NCBI RefSeq assembly: GCF_013426915.1
Contig: NZ_AP023179.1
Span: 2,604,001-2,668,000 of the forward strand
Reading direction: 5' to 3'
From: Paraburkholderia sp. PGU19
GTDB lineage: Bacteria; Pseudomonadota; Gammaproteobacteria; Burkholderiales; Burkholderiaceae
Length of the DNA stretch: 64,000 bases
The position numbers and the translations under genes are program-made. Every line of letters starts with the position of its first letter. Within the stretch, counting starts at the first letter, position 1. Below, one piece after another: positions 37,379 through 46,292 of this stretch. Below the pieces are notes generated by a model. The model was given only the letters and a program-made list of their open reading frames with translations, had not been told where the DNA came from and did no database searches.

Positions 37379-39133
37379 TCAATCGAGCCGCAGACGGCTT
37401 TCGGCGTAGGCGTACAGCGGACGCCACAACACGCGATTGAAGAGGGACACGAACAGGGACATCACCGCGATGCCCAGAATGATCTTCGGATAGTCGCCCG
37501 CAGCCGTGTACTGCGCGATATACGCGCCGAGCCCGTGCGCCGCGAGTTTGGTGTTGCCCCACTCCACGGCTTCCGCGACGATGCTCGCGTTCCACGCGCC
37601 GCCCGAGGCGGTGATCGCGCCCGTCACATAGTACGGGAACACACCCGGCAGCATGGCCTGGCGCCACCATTGCCAGCCGCGGATGCGGAAATTCTTCGCG
37701 GCTTCTCTGTAATCGTTCGGATACGCGCTCGCGCCCGCAATCACGTTGAACAGGATATACCACTGCGTGCCGAGCACGATCAGCGGCGACAGCCAGATGT
37801 CCGGGTTCAGATTGAACTTGACGATCACGATCACGAACACGGGGAACAGCAGGTTCGCCGGGAACGCCGCGAGGAACTGCGCGAGCGGCTGGATCTTCTC
37901 CGCGAGCGAGGGGCGCAGCCCGATCAGCACGCCGATGGGCAGCCACACGACCGACGCGAGCGCGATCAGCAACGTCACGCGCAGCAGCGTGATGAGACCG
38001 AGCACGAACACATGGCCCACTTCATCGAGCGTCACGCCCGTGCGTACGTACTCGACGACGCGATACACGACAAATACCGTCACCAGCACGACGATCACGG
38101 ACCAAACGATGTCGCCCGTTCTGGACGGCTTGAGCACGGCCGGCTTTGCGAACTTCACCGGCCCGACGCTCGGCAAGCGGATCGGCACGCGCGCAGCCTT
38201 CGCGAACATCCAGCCGATGGGCACGAGCAGGCGGTGAATCAGCCGCGTGCGGCGGATCAGGTCGAGTAGCCACGATTCCGGCGCGTCGCCGGAACTCGTG
38301 TTCTCCATGCGGAACTTGTCCGACCACGCGACGAGCGGACGGAACAGGAACTGGTCGTACGCGAGAATCACGACCGTCATCGTCAGGATCACCCAGCCGA
38401 TCGCGTGCAGGTTCTTCTCGGAGATCGCCGCCGCCAGATACGCGCCGATGCCCGGCAGCGTGATGGTGTGATTGCCGACCGTGATGGCCTCGGAGGCGAC
38501 CACGAAAAACCAGCCGCCCGACATCGACATCATCATGTTCCAGATGAGGCCCGGCATCGAGAACGGCACTTCGAGCTTCCAGAAGCGCTGCCACGACGTC
38601 AGATGGAAGCCCTTCGACACCTCGTCCAGATCGCGCGGCACGGTGCGCAGCGACTGGTAGAAGCTGAAGGTCATGTTCCACGCCTGGCTCGTGAAGATCG
38701 CGAAGATCGCGGCCAGCTCGGCGCCCAGCACCCGCGACGGAAAGAGCGCGAGGAAGAACGTCACCGTGAACGAGATGTAGCCGAGCACGGGCACCGACTG
38801 AAGGATGTCGAGAATCGGCACCAGCACCTGGCCCGCGCGGCGGCTCTTCGCGGCGAGCGTGCCGTAGACCAGCGTGAAGGTCAGCGACGCGACCATCGCG
38901 GCGAGCATGCGGAGCGTGGTACGCAGCGCGTACTCAGGCAGCTTCGCCGGGTCGAGCGAAATCGGCTCGCTTTGCAGCGTCGAGATGGGCGCCATCGTCT
39001 CGTGGAAACCGACCACGGCCATCGCGATCAGGCAGATGATGAGCGGAAACGCAACGAAATCCCAACGATTGGGCAGCACCCGCCACGCCGAAGCGTTGGC
39101 AGTGCGGTTCAGGGTGAAGCTGAACAGATCCAT
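37379..39133 (-). CDS. Fused double ABC permease
   Basis: 584 residues, two BPD_transp_1-type permease modules joined end to end. The first (about 30-270) has the TSWQRFWKLEVPFSMPGLI EAA-loop region. The second (about 340-575) has the RIRGWQWWRQAMLPGVFPYY loop. About twelve membrane helices in total. The fusion supplies both halves of the importer's channel. It is co-oriented with the ATPase downstream. Substrate unknown; nitrate/sulfonate-type by loop sequence. Confidence 0.9.
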   Translation of the reverse strand: MDLFSFTLNRTANASAWRVLPNRWDFVAFPLIICLIAMAVVGFHETMAPISTLQSEPISLDPAKLPEYALRTTLRMLAAMVASLTFTLVYGTLAAKSRRAGQVLVPILDILQSVPVLGYISFTVTFFLALFPSRVLGAELAAIFAIFTSQAWNMTFSFYQSLRTVPRDLDEVSKGFHLTSWQRFWKLEVPFSMPGLIWNMMMSMSGGWFFVVASEAITVGNHTITLPGIGAYLAAAISEKNLHAIGWVILTMTVVILAYDQFLFRPLVAWSDKFRMENTSSGDAPESWLLDLIRRTRLIHRLLVPIGWMFAKAARVPIRLPSVGPVKFAKPAVLKPSRTGDIVWSVIVVLVTVFVVYRVVEYVRTGVTLDEVGHVFVLGLITLLRVTLLIALASVVWLPIGVLIGLRPSLAEKIQPLAQFLAAFPANLLFPVFVIVIVKFNLNPDIWLSPLIVLGTQWYILFNVIAGASAYPNDYREAAKNFRIRGWQWWRQAMLPGVFPYYVTGAITASGGAWNASIVAEAVEWGNTKLAAHGLGAYIAQYTAAGDYPKIILGIAVMSLFVSLFNRVLWRPLYAYAESRLRLD

Positions 39134-39848
39134 CAGGCGGCTCTCCTTTCGCGGCGGGATGCAAACATGCCGCCGGCCACGATGGCTACGCGCGCGCCGA
39201 CATGACTGGCGACGGCGCGACGGTCCGAGGATGGATCCGGAAAGCGGAAATCAGGCATGGCAAAACGCTAATGCGCGGTAAATCGTTGGCGTTCAATACG
39301 CATTGGCCGGCGACGGATACATCGCGCGGCGCCCCGTGCGGGCCTGCACTTACGGCCGGCGCAATCGTGTTGCGCGGGCCGCCGCCGGCAGGCCAGCGAG
39401 CTTTCCTCATTTTGGACGGCACGACACTACTACAACCTGTGTGACAGAAACAACCGTTGACACTCAAATGTCACGCTGAATGGTTACCGGAATGGATCTG
39501 TAAGCGTCAGGCCGCGTGTATCAGCAGGCCGGCTTGCGCCTGCTTCAGGCGAACCGTCGCGTGCGAGCCACAACGATGTCGTGCCGCTATTCAGAAAGTC
39601 CCGCTGGAGGCCGTTAATACCCCACACGGGACTTTCGCGCGCGCAAATCCTGGCTAGCGCCGGGCCGTGCGCCGGTTAAAATCGGGATGCGGCGAAACCT
39701 GCTGGCCAACGGCGACGAGGACGGTGGCGCGGCGCATTTATCCTGGCTCCGTGCGAAGCACGGTGAAAATTGGCAGGAACGGCCCAGCGCCAGCGCGTTG
39801 CAACGAAAGACGTTGTTGCATGAATCAGTCAGACGGATCAGAGGGTCG
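39134..39848. other. 715-bp intergenic region upstream of the diguanylate cyclase
   Basis: No gene supported; short frames here (39202-39444, 39457-39657) lack ribosome sites and family features. A possible control element is GTGACA (39441-39446) facing TGTCAC (39469-39474), with a ttgaca at 39457-39462 between them, but no -10 box is at the right distance. Confidence 0.5.
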
Positions 39849-41528
39849 ATGAAAAGGACAACCTTGCGCCAGGCATTGGGACCGGCCAGCTTCGTACTGG
39901 TCGTGCTCGCATGCTGGTTCGCCTCCGGCCTGGTCGCGGACCGGATGGTACAGCAAGAACTGGATACCGCCTTGCGCCAGCAGCGGCAAATGTCCGCCTC
40001 GATCGTCTACAACATGGCCGAAGTGATCGCGAGCGACCTGGCGATGTCACGGGCAATACCCGCCACCATGGCCGAACTCGGCGTGATCCAGCAGGCGCTG
40101 ACGCACTCGCAGAATTATGCCGCGTCAGGCGTCGACCTGGAACCCGCCCATCGCGAAGATCTGCTGAAGTCGCCCGAACTGGCGGGCATCAACGGTTTTC
40201 TGCGCGACGCCCAGGGCTTCTCGGGCCTCGACATCATCTGGCTGGTCAACGCGAACGGGCTGTGCGTCGCGGCGAGCAACGCGCAAAACGCGCATTCGTT
40301 CGTCGGGCTCGACATGCGCTCGCGCAGCTACCTGACCAACGCCCTGCTCGGCGCGTTCGGCGAGGCGTACGGCGTGGGCCGCATGAGCGGCGAGCCGGGC
40401 ATCTTCATCTCGGCGCCCGTCTACGACGACGGCCTGCTGGTCGGCGCGATCGTCGCCAAGGTCGGCATCGCGCGGCTGCGCCACTGGGTCGCGCACGCCG
40501 GCACCTTCGTCACCGACGACAACGGCGTGGTCATCATGGCGCACAACGCCGCGCTCGAAGGCCAGGCCATGCCGAACTCGCGCGTCACGCAGATGAACGC
40601 GGTCGAGCGCATGGGCACCTATCATCGCGACCAGTTCGCAACCATCCAGATCCAGCCTGTGAAGAGCCAGGTGCGCAGCGACGCGCCGTGGGTGCCGACG
40701 GCGATCGCCGACCAGCTGTTCGACATGCCCGGCCAGCCAATCCCGACGCTCTACCAGTCGCGAAGCGGATTGAACTCCGGTCTCTCCGCGCATCTCGTCG
40801 ATCCGCTTGTCGCGTGGCCCGAGCTGATGCGCAATCACAAGCGCGATCATCTGCTGGTGTTCCTGACGCTCGCGGGCACGGTGGCGCTCGCCTGGGTCAT
40901 TACCGTCTCGTATCTGCGCGAGCGGCGCCATCACCGCGCCACTCGCGTGCTGGCCGAGCAGTTGCAGTCGGCGAACACGCTGCTGTCCGCAGAAGCGCGT
41001 CACGACGCGCTGACGGGCGCGCTGTCGCGCCGTTATTTCCTCGACCTGTTGCGTCACGAGATCGACCGTGCGCGCGCGACGGGCGAGCCGCTGTGCATGG
41101 CGATCGCCGACCTCGATCACTTCAAGCAGATCAACGACCGCTTTGGCCACGCCGCCGGCGACCGCGCGCTCGAACACTTCGTCGATACCTGCCGCGCCGA
41201 GCTGCGCGGCAGCGACGCGATCGGCCGGCTGGGCGGCGAGGAATTCGGCATTCTGCTGCCGTCGACACCGCTCGGGACCGGGCTCGAAGTGGTCGAGCGC
41301 CTGCGCGTGCGCCTGAAGGCGACGCCGTCGGCGAAGCTGCCGCAGTCGGTTGGCTTGAGCGTGAGTATCGGCATTACCGAGCTGTCGGCGGAAGATCTGC
41401 CCGAGCGCATCATCAGCCGCGCCGACCAGGCGCTCTACGCCGCGAAACAGGGCGGCCGCGACCGCAGCGAGGCCGTGCCGCCCGACGATACCGCGCCGCC
41501 CACGCGCACGCCCGCCAATGCCTGGTGA
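39849..41528 (+). CDS. Membrane diguanylate cyclase
   Basis: 559 residues. Helix 1 (about 10-32), a large periplasmic sensor (Cache/PAS-like, about 35-330), helix 2 (LLVFLTLAGTVALAWVITV), a short coiled coil, then a GGDEF domain with LGGEEF (about 460) and an RGSD inhibitory site five residues earlier. It should make cyclic-di-GMP under product inhibition. ATG at 39849 follows GAGGG and matches the expected short N-terminus; the frame opens upstream at 39687. A single gene. Confidence 0.92.
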   Translation: MKRTTLRQALGPASFVLVVLACWFASGLVADRMVQQELDTALRQQRQMSASIVYNMAEVIASDLAMSRAIPATMAELGVIQQALTHSQNYAASGVDLEPAHREDLLKSPELAGINGFLRDAQGFSGLDIIWLVNANGLCVAASNAQNAHSFVGLDMRSRSYLTNALLGAFGEAYGVGRMSGEPGIFISAPVYDDGLLVGAIVAKVGIARLRHWVAHAGTFVTDDNGVVIMAHNAALEGQAMPNSRVTQMNAVERMGTYHRDQFATIQIQPVKSQVRSDAPWVPTAIADQLFDMPGQPIPTLYQSRSGLNSGLSAHLVDPLVAWPELMRNHKRDHLLVFLTLAGTVALAWVITVSYLRERRHHRATRVLAEQLQSANTLLSAEARHDALTGALSRRYFLDLLRHEIDRARATGEPLCMAIADLDHFKQINDRFGHAAGDRALEHFVDTCRAELRGSDAIGRLGGEEFGILLPSTPLGTGLEVVERLRVRLKATPSAKLPQSVGLSVSIGITELSAEDLPERIISRADQALYAAKQGGRDRSEAVPPDDTAPPTRTPANAW

Positions 41529-41702
41529 CGCCTGCTCGTAGAGTTGGGTGAACCCGATAAGCAGACGAAACGCTCTCTGACCAGTCAAGGATGCGCGCTG
41601 CATCGCGCATGTCGAGGCCGCCGGGCAATCGGAGCTTAAGCAGGTATCATCGACTTTCATCCGAAAGTTGTGATCACCGCTTTACGCTCCCCGGAGGTTC
41701 GC

Positions 41703-41969
41703 ATGAAGGGAAATCTGGTCATCGTTTGCCGCGATCAGGACGCTGACGCCTTCGATCATCTGCTCGCAGAGTACGGCGCGTTTCAGACGCGCCTGTCGTC
41801 GACCGCGTGGTATCTGAAGCTGGAAGTCGCGCCCGAAGTGATACAGGAAGAAATCCTCACGCGTCTTGGCAAGTACACGACGCACTACATCTTCGAGGCG
41901 GATACGGTGACGTGGAATACCGTAGACAGCGAAGCCGCCGCCGCGCTCAACACGCTCTTCACTGAATAG
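41703..41969 (+). CDS. Small alpha/beta protein, 88 residues, SinR/Cas2-like fold possible
   Basis: Not confidently recognised. It begins MKGNLVIVCRDQDADAFDHL, then YGAFQTRLSSTAWYLKLE, LGKYTTHYIFEADTVTWNTV. The beta-alpha-beta order, the ST-W strand and the aromatic-rich end recall SinR-like ferredoxin-fold proteins related to Cas2, but similarity is only by eye. No cas genes or arrays are present. The ATG has a GGAGG site (cggaggttcgc). Confidence 0.75.
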   Translation: MKGNLVIVCRDQDADAFDHLLAEYGAFQTRLSSTAWYLKLEVAPEVIQEEILTRLGKYTTHYIFEADTVTWNTVDSEAAAALNTLFTE

Positions 41970-42074
41970 GCACGCTGCCTGCCTGATCGAACGGTATGGA
42001 CGGGGCCGTCGCAATACCTGTGCCCCAGATCCGTTTCTGAATGCCGCGCAGCCGAAGCGCGCGGCGCATCACAC

Positions 42075-43403
42075 TCACCAGACGATTTCCGACGCCGCCA
42101 CCGTGCGCGACACCGCTTCCAGCGGGAACGTCATCTGCACGCGCAAGCCTCGCCCGCCGTCAGGCGCATCGTTGTTGCCGATCTGCCAATCGCCGCCCGC
42201 GCGCCGCACAAGCCGCTCGACGATCGCAAGGCCCAGGCCGCTGTGGCCATTGCCGCCGCGCGCCGGATCGAGCCGCACGAACGGCCGGCTTGCGTTGATC
42301 AGATCCTGCGCGGCGATGCCGCTGCCGTTGTCCGTGACTGTCAGCGTGAAGCCCTGCGACGTGCGCGCCGTGGCCACGGTGACGGGCGGCGCGCCATACG
42401 CATGCGCGTTGTCGAGCAGGTTGGACAGGATGCGGTCGAGCGTCGCGGCGGGCAGCATGAAGCCCGGACCGGCGCGCAGATCCGTCTGCACCGTCGGCGC
42501 GCCGCCCGACACCGCGCGATAGCTGCGCACCACGCGCTCGCACTGCGAGTCGACTTCGACGGGTTCGCTGCGGTCGCCGCCGTCGTGCGCGAACACAAGA
42601 AACTGCTCGACGATATGCGTCATCGAATCGACGTCGCGCACCACGCCGTCGCGCGTCTTCGCATCGTCCATCATCTCAGCGCGCAGTCGCAGACGCGCAA
42701 GCGGCGTCTTCAGGTCGTGCGCGACGCCCGCTAACATGACCGCACGATCATGCTCGGTGCGCGCGACCTCCTGCACCATCTGGTTGAAGCCGTGCGTCAA
42801 CTGTCGCAGTTCGCGTGGGCCGCGCTCACGCACGGGCGGCACGGGCAGGCCGCGCCCGAAGCGCGTCACCGCCTGCGCAAGCGAGCGCAACGGCTGCTGC
42901 AGCTGCCACGCCGCGAAGAGCGCCGCCATGACACCCGCCGAGAAAATGATGCCGAGCCACAGGACCATCCGGTCGAGCGAGCGTGGCGGCCGCAACGTCT
43001 GCACGGGGACCACGATCCAGCTTGGGTCGCTCGCCGCGCGAACCCACAGCGCGGGCGGCTTGCCCGGCGTGCCGACGCGCACCTGCGTCGAGGTGGGCAG
43101 ACGGTCGCGCACGTCGTCGACGAAACGATCCAGCGGCGCGGGCAATTTCGATACGTCGGGCGGCACGTCGGCACTCGCGGGATCGACCAGCCGCACGCGC
43201 GAAGGCAGCGGCTGATCCGGCTCGCGCCTGACGTGATCGCGCACCGCGTCGACGAGGAACACGGCCTCTTCGACGGCATAGCGCGTCTGCGACTGGTTGC
43301 GCTCGAAGCGCACTAGCAGATACCACGCGAAATGCGACACCAGCAATACACAGACGACGAGCAGCGCGAGCCGCCCGAACAACGAATCAATTGGACGCCG
43401 CAT
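42075..43403 (-). CDS. OmpR-type sensor histidine kinase
   Basis: 442 residues (446 if the ATG at 43415 is used). Two helices (RLALLVVCVLLVSHFAWYL and one near 150) flank a periplasmic domain, then HAMP, H-box AGVAHDLKTPLARLR with the phospho-His, and an HATPase with NLLDNAHAYG, DNGSGIA and GHSGLGLAIVERL. It follows the response regulator, overlapping it by about 20-30 bp, so they are co-translated. The ligand is unknown; the divergent Spy-like gene suggests envelope stress. Confidence 0.93.
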   Translation of the reverse strand: MRRPIDSLFGRLALLVVCVLLVSHFAWYLLVRFERNQSQTRYAVEEAVFLVDAVRDHVRREPDQPLPSRVRLVDPASADVPPDVSKLPAPLDRFVDDVRDRLPTSTQVRVGTPGKPPALWVRAASDPSWIVVPVQTLRPPRSLDRMVLWLGIIFSAGVMAALFAAWQLQQPLRSLAQAVTRFGRGLPVPPVRERGPRELRQLTHGFNQMVQEVARTEHDRAVMLAGVAHDLKTPLARLRLRAEMMDDAKTRDGVVRDVDSMTHIVEQFLVFAHDGGDRSEPVEVDSQCERVVRSYRAVSGGAPTVQTDLRAGPGFMLPAATLDRILSNLLDNAHAYGAPPVTVATARTSQGFTLTVTDNGSGIAAQDLINASRPFVRLDPARGGNGHSGLGLAIVERLVRRAGGDWQIGNNDAPDGGRGLRVQMTFPLEAVSRTVAASEIVW

Positions 43404-44112
43404 GTTGCTCGCCATCGGGGACGAACACGTAGCCGCGCCCGCGTACGGTCTGAATGAAGCGCGGCACGGACGGATCGGTTTCGAGAATGCGGCGCAGGCG
43501 CCACACCTGCACGTCGATGCCGCGGTCGGTGCCGTCGTATTCGGGACCGTGCAGCAGTTCGAGCAGGCGCTCGCGCGTGAGCGTGCGCATCGGGTGATTG
43601 ACGAAGATTTTCAGCAGCGCGAATTCGCTGCCCGACAACGTGAGCGGCTTGCCTTCCTGATGCAGCGTGCGCGACTGGAAGTCGAGCGTGAAGCGGCCGA
43701 ACGAGAACGGCTCGCGCTGTTCGGGCGCAGCCGCCGACGGCAGCGTCTTGCGGCGGCGCAACACCGCCTGCACGCGCGCGAGCAGTTCACGCGGGTTGAA
43801 CGGCTTGCCGAGGTAATCGTCCGCGCCGAGCTCCAGGCCGACGATGCGATCCACGTCGTCGGCACGCGCCGTCAGCATGATGACGGGGATATCGTCGCCC
43901 GATGCGCGCAGCTTGCGCAGCGCCGTGAGACCGTCGACGCCGGGCATCATCAGGTCGAGCACGATCAGATCGGGCCGTTCGCGCTCAATGCGGCGCTCCA
44001 GTGAACTGGCGTCGTGCAGCACCGACACTTCGATGCCTTGCCGGGCCAGATAATCGCGCAGCAGATCGCGCAGTTCGACGTCGTCATCGACGACCAGAAT
44101 TTGAGTAGCCAT
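43387..44112 (-). CDS. OmpR/PhoB-family response regulator
   Basis: 241 residues: receiver with phospho-acceptor Asp53 (LIVLDLMMPGVDG) and Lys in GKPFNPRELL, then a winged-helix DNA-binding domain (DVQVWRLRRILE, FIQTVRGRGYVF). First gene of a two-gene unit with its kinase. The divergent region 44160-44235 contains repeats likely bound by this protein, so it probably controls itself and the Spy-like gene at 44336. Confidence 0.95.
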   Translation of the reverse strand: MATQILVVDDDVELRDLLRDYLARQGIEVSVLHDASSLERRIERERPDLIVLDLMMPGVDGLTALRKLRASGDDIPVIMLTARADDVDRIVGLELGADDYLGKPFNPRELLARVQAVLRRRKTLPSAAAPEQREPFSFGRFTLDFQSRTLHQEGKPLTLSGSEFALLKIFVNHPMRTLTRERLLELLHGPEYDGTDRGIDVQVWRLRRILETDPSVPRFIQTVRGRGYVFVPDGEQHAASN

Positions 44113-44168
44113 GGTTTGAAGTGTAACGCGCGCCCCGCTGCGTTTCCGCCCCTACTGGCCCCTAAAGG

Positions 44169-44233
44169 GTTACCGGGTGTTACCGCGAAAGGCACACGTA
44201 ATGTCACGTAACTTCCGCAAGGATACGCGTAAC
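44169..44233. promoter_or_regulatory. Array of GTTAC/GTAAC half-sites between the two-component genes and spy
   Basis: GTTACC at 44169 and 44179 (10-bp period), then GTAAT at 44198 and GTAAC at 44208 (10-bp period), and GTAAC at 44229. The later ones are the reverse complement of the earlier. One-turn spacing in tandem is what OmpR-family dimers prefer. Confidence 0.55.
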
Positions 44234-44335
44234 ACGACCTGCATTCGATCGCTCTACGCTGTGCCTTACCGAATGCGCGCTGGTCCACCTTCGAGACGGG
44301 CGGCATCGTCGGCTAGTTGATCAAGGAGCACAGTA

Positions 44336-44875
44336 ATGTCCAAAAAAACATCACGCTTTCTCGCCGTTGCCGCTGCATCGCTTGCACTCAGTCTCGGGGC
44401 CGCGTTCGCCGCGCAGCCCCAAGGTGGTCCGGGCATGGACCACGGCGGCCCGGGCTGGCACCACGGCGGCTTCATGAAGGAACTGAACCAGTTGCACGGG
44501 CAACTGAAACTGAACGCGGATCAGGAAAAAGCATGGCAGGCCGCGGTCGACACGATGAAGCAAAGCCATGAAGCCGAACGTGCGAACCATGAGCAGATGC
44601 GCCAGCAGTTCAAGCAAATGCAGCAGCAACCTATTCTCGACCTGAACGCGATGCACGCCGCGCATCAGCAGATCGAGCAGAAGGACGCGCAGCTGCGCGA
44701 GCAGACGTCGACGGCATGGCTGAACTTCTATAACGGCCTGAACGACCAGCAGAAGACCACCGTCAGCACCGCGCTGAAGCAGCACTTCGCGAAGATGGAG
44801 CAGCGTCACCAGAAGATGCACGAGCGTTGGGAAAAGCATCAGGGCGACGCAGCGGCTTCGGCGGTGAAGCCTTAA
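44336..44875 (+). CDS. Spy/CpxP-like periplasmic protein
   Basis: 179 residues with a signal peptide (RFLAVAAASLALSLGAAFA). The mature protein is a long helical, Gln/Lys/Glu-rich domain with an LTxxQ-like start (LKLNADQEKAWQAAVD), typical of the Spy/CpxP family of ATP-independent chaperones or metal sensors. The His-rich N-terminal part (GMDHGGPGWHHGG) could bind metal. Divergent to the two-component system, so probably its target. Terminator at 44954-44983. Confidence 0.85.
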   Translation: MSKKTSRFLAVAAASLALSLGAAFAAQPQGGPGMDHGGPGWHHGGFMKELNQLHGQLKLNADQEKAWQAAVDTMKQSHEAERANHEQMRQQFKQMQQQPILDLNAMHAAHQQIEQKDAQLREQTSTAWLNFYNGLNDQQKTTVSTALKQHFAKMEQRHQKMHERWEKHQGDAAASAVKP

Positions 44876-44953
44876 GCGAGGTTGGCCGCGTTCCGGCGCG
44901 CGCGTCGGCGTGTGGATGAACGCCCTTCGCCGGGCGTGACGCGCGCAAAACAA

Positions 44954-44987
44954 AACGCCACGGAAGGCAGCTTCCGTGGCGTTGTTT
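44954..44987. terminator. Terminator between spy-like gene and pirin gene
   Basis: A 13-bp perfect stem (44954-44966 with 44971-44983), GCAG loop, then gttt on the right and an A-run on the left. It serves the convergent genes on both sides. Confidence 0.85.
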
Positions 44988-45048
44988 CATTGGCCGTCCG
45001 GCAGACGCACGGACGGCACGGACGACATGAACGAAGGCGCCGCCTCGC

Positions 45049-45756
45049 TCAACGCAACTGACCGAGGTCGAACAGCAGCACTTCCGCGCCCTCGCCGTTT
45101 TCGACCGTGACGCTCGCGGCATCGGTGATCATCGCGGCGTCGCCTGCCTTCAGCGCCTCGCCATTGACCGTGACGGCGCCGCGCGCGACATGCACATACG
45201 CCTGGCGCCCCGCTGCGAGCGCAAGCTCGTCGCGCTCCGCACCATCGAAGAGACCGGCGTAGATCGACGCGTCGGCGTGGATGGTCACCGCACCGTCGCG
45301 GCCGTCCGGCGCTGCCACGACGCGCAGCCGTCCGCGCTTGTCGGCATCGGTGAAGCGCTTTTCCTCGTAGCCCGGTGCGTCGCCCGCGCGTTTCGGGATG
45401 ATCCAGATCTGCAGCAGATGCAGCGGGTCTTCCTGCGAGCCGTTGAACTCGCTGTGCATCACGCCCGTGCCGGCGCTCATGCGCTGCACGTCGCCGGGAC
45501 GGATCGTCGAGCCGTTGCCGAGGCTGTCGCGATGCGACAGCGCGCCCTCGAGCACATAGGTGACGATCTCCATGTCGCGATGCCCGTGCGTGCCGAAGCC
45601 CTGCCCCGCGGCGATCCGATCCTCGTTGATCACGCGCAGCGGACCGAAGTGCATATGCTCGGGATCATGGTAATCGGCAAACGAGAAGCTGTGTTTGGCG
45701 TTCAGCCAGCCGTGGTTGGCGTGGCCGCGCTCGTCGGAACGACGAATCCTGATCAT
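45049..45756 (-). CDS. Pirin family protein
   Basis: 235 residues, a bicupin. The metal site is seen as FGTHGHRDMEIVTYVLEG with later HRDSLG and the GTGVMHSEFNG ligands, all conserved. Some pirins act as quercetinases, others as redox sensors; the role is unknown here. ATG at 45756 has GGGAG before it; the frame extends to 46266 without support. Confidence 0.93.
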   Translation of the reverse strand: MIRIRRSDERGHANHGWLNAKHSFSFADYHDPEHMHFGPLRVINEDRIAAGQGFGTHGHRDMEIVTYVLEGALSHRDSLGNGSTIRPGDVQRMSAGTGVMHSEFNGSQEDPLHLLQIWIIPKRAGDAPGYEEKRFTDADKRGRLRVVAAPDGRDGAVTIHADASIYAGLFDGAERDELALAAGRQAYVHVARGAVTVNGEALKAGDAAMITDAASVTVENGEGAEVLLFDLGQLR

Positions 45757-46292
45757 CTGAATCTCCCGTGAATAATTTCCGATGACGGGAATGTATGGGC
45801 TGCGCCCGCGAGGCACAATCCGCACCGCCGCACCGGATCGTTTCATAAATGATGGCAATGCCCGGGAGCCGCGCAATGCACGCTGCATCAGCCGCCGCGC
45901 TGCGGCGGGACGGCTCGCCAGCACGCCGCGACCGCGTGTCGCGCGTGCATGTCTCTGGCGGCAAAGGGCTTTTTCCATGCCTCGAGGACTGGCACGGCGC
46001 GCGGGTTCGGGTAAAATACCGCGCTTTTTGGAATGGGTCGACGCGTGTGCCGCGTCCGGACGGCGCAGCCGGCAGCGCGGGCTCGGCAGGAACGCACGGT
46101 AACCGTCGGAGCGCGCACGAAGCGGACAGAGTAAGAGCGCCATCGGGCGGCGTGGAACAGGCCTCCGGGCCAAAACAATCCACCGCCGGAACGGGCAGCC
46201 TATTTTTGTCCGCCTAGAATGGCGACGGCCGGCCGCACGCGGGCTGCCGTCACCGCAAGAACGCATGCGGCGACCGGGAAGTCAGGAGAAAC
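45757..46292. other. Upstream region of the amino acid ABC transporter operon
   Basis: 536 bp with no gene. A promoter candidate is ctggca (45989-45994) and TAAAAT (46012-46017), spaced 17 bp, which gives a leader of about 270 nt. The leader ends in a good AGGAG before the ATG. Confidence 0.5.
45989..46017 (+). promoter_or_regulatory. Candidate sigma-70 promoter for the amino acid transporter operon
   Basis: CTGGCA, 17-bp spacer, TAAAAT. Matches 4 of 6 and 5 of 6 to consensus. It is about 276 bp upstream of the binding-protein gene. Confidence 0.35.

Noticed and set aside
39202..39657. Short open frames in the intergenic region upstream of the diguanylate cyclase
   Set aside because: No ribosome sites, no recognisable domains, and overlapping frames on both strands.
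41703..41969. CRISPR-Cas locus suggested by the Cas2-like fold
   Set aside because: No repeats, spacers or other cas genes are present anywhere in the window.
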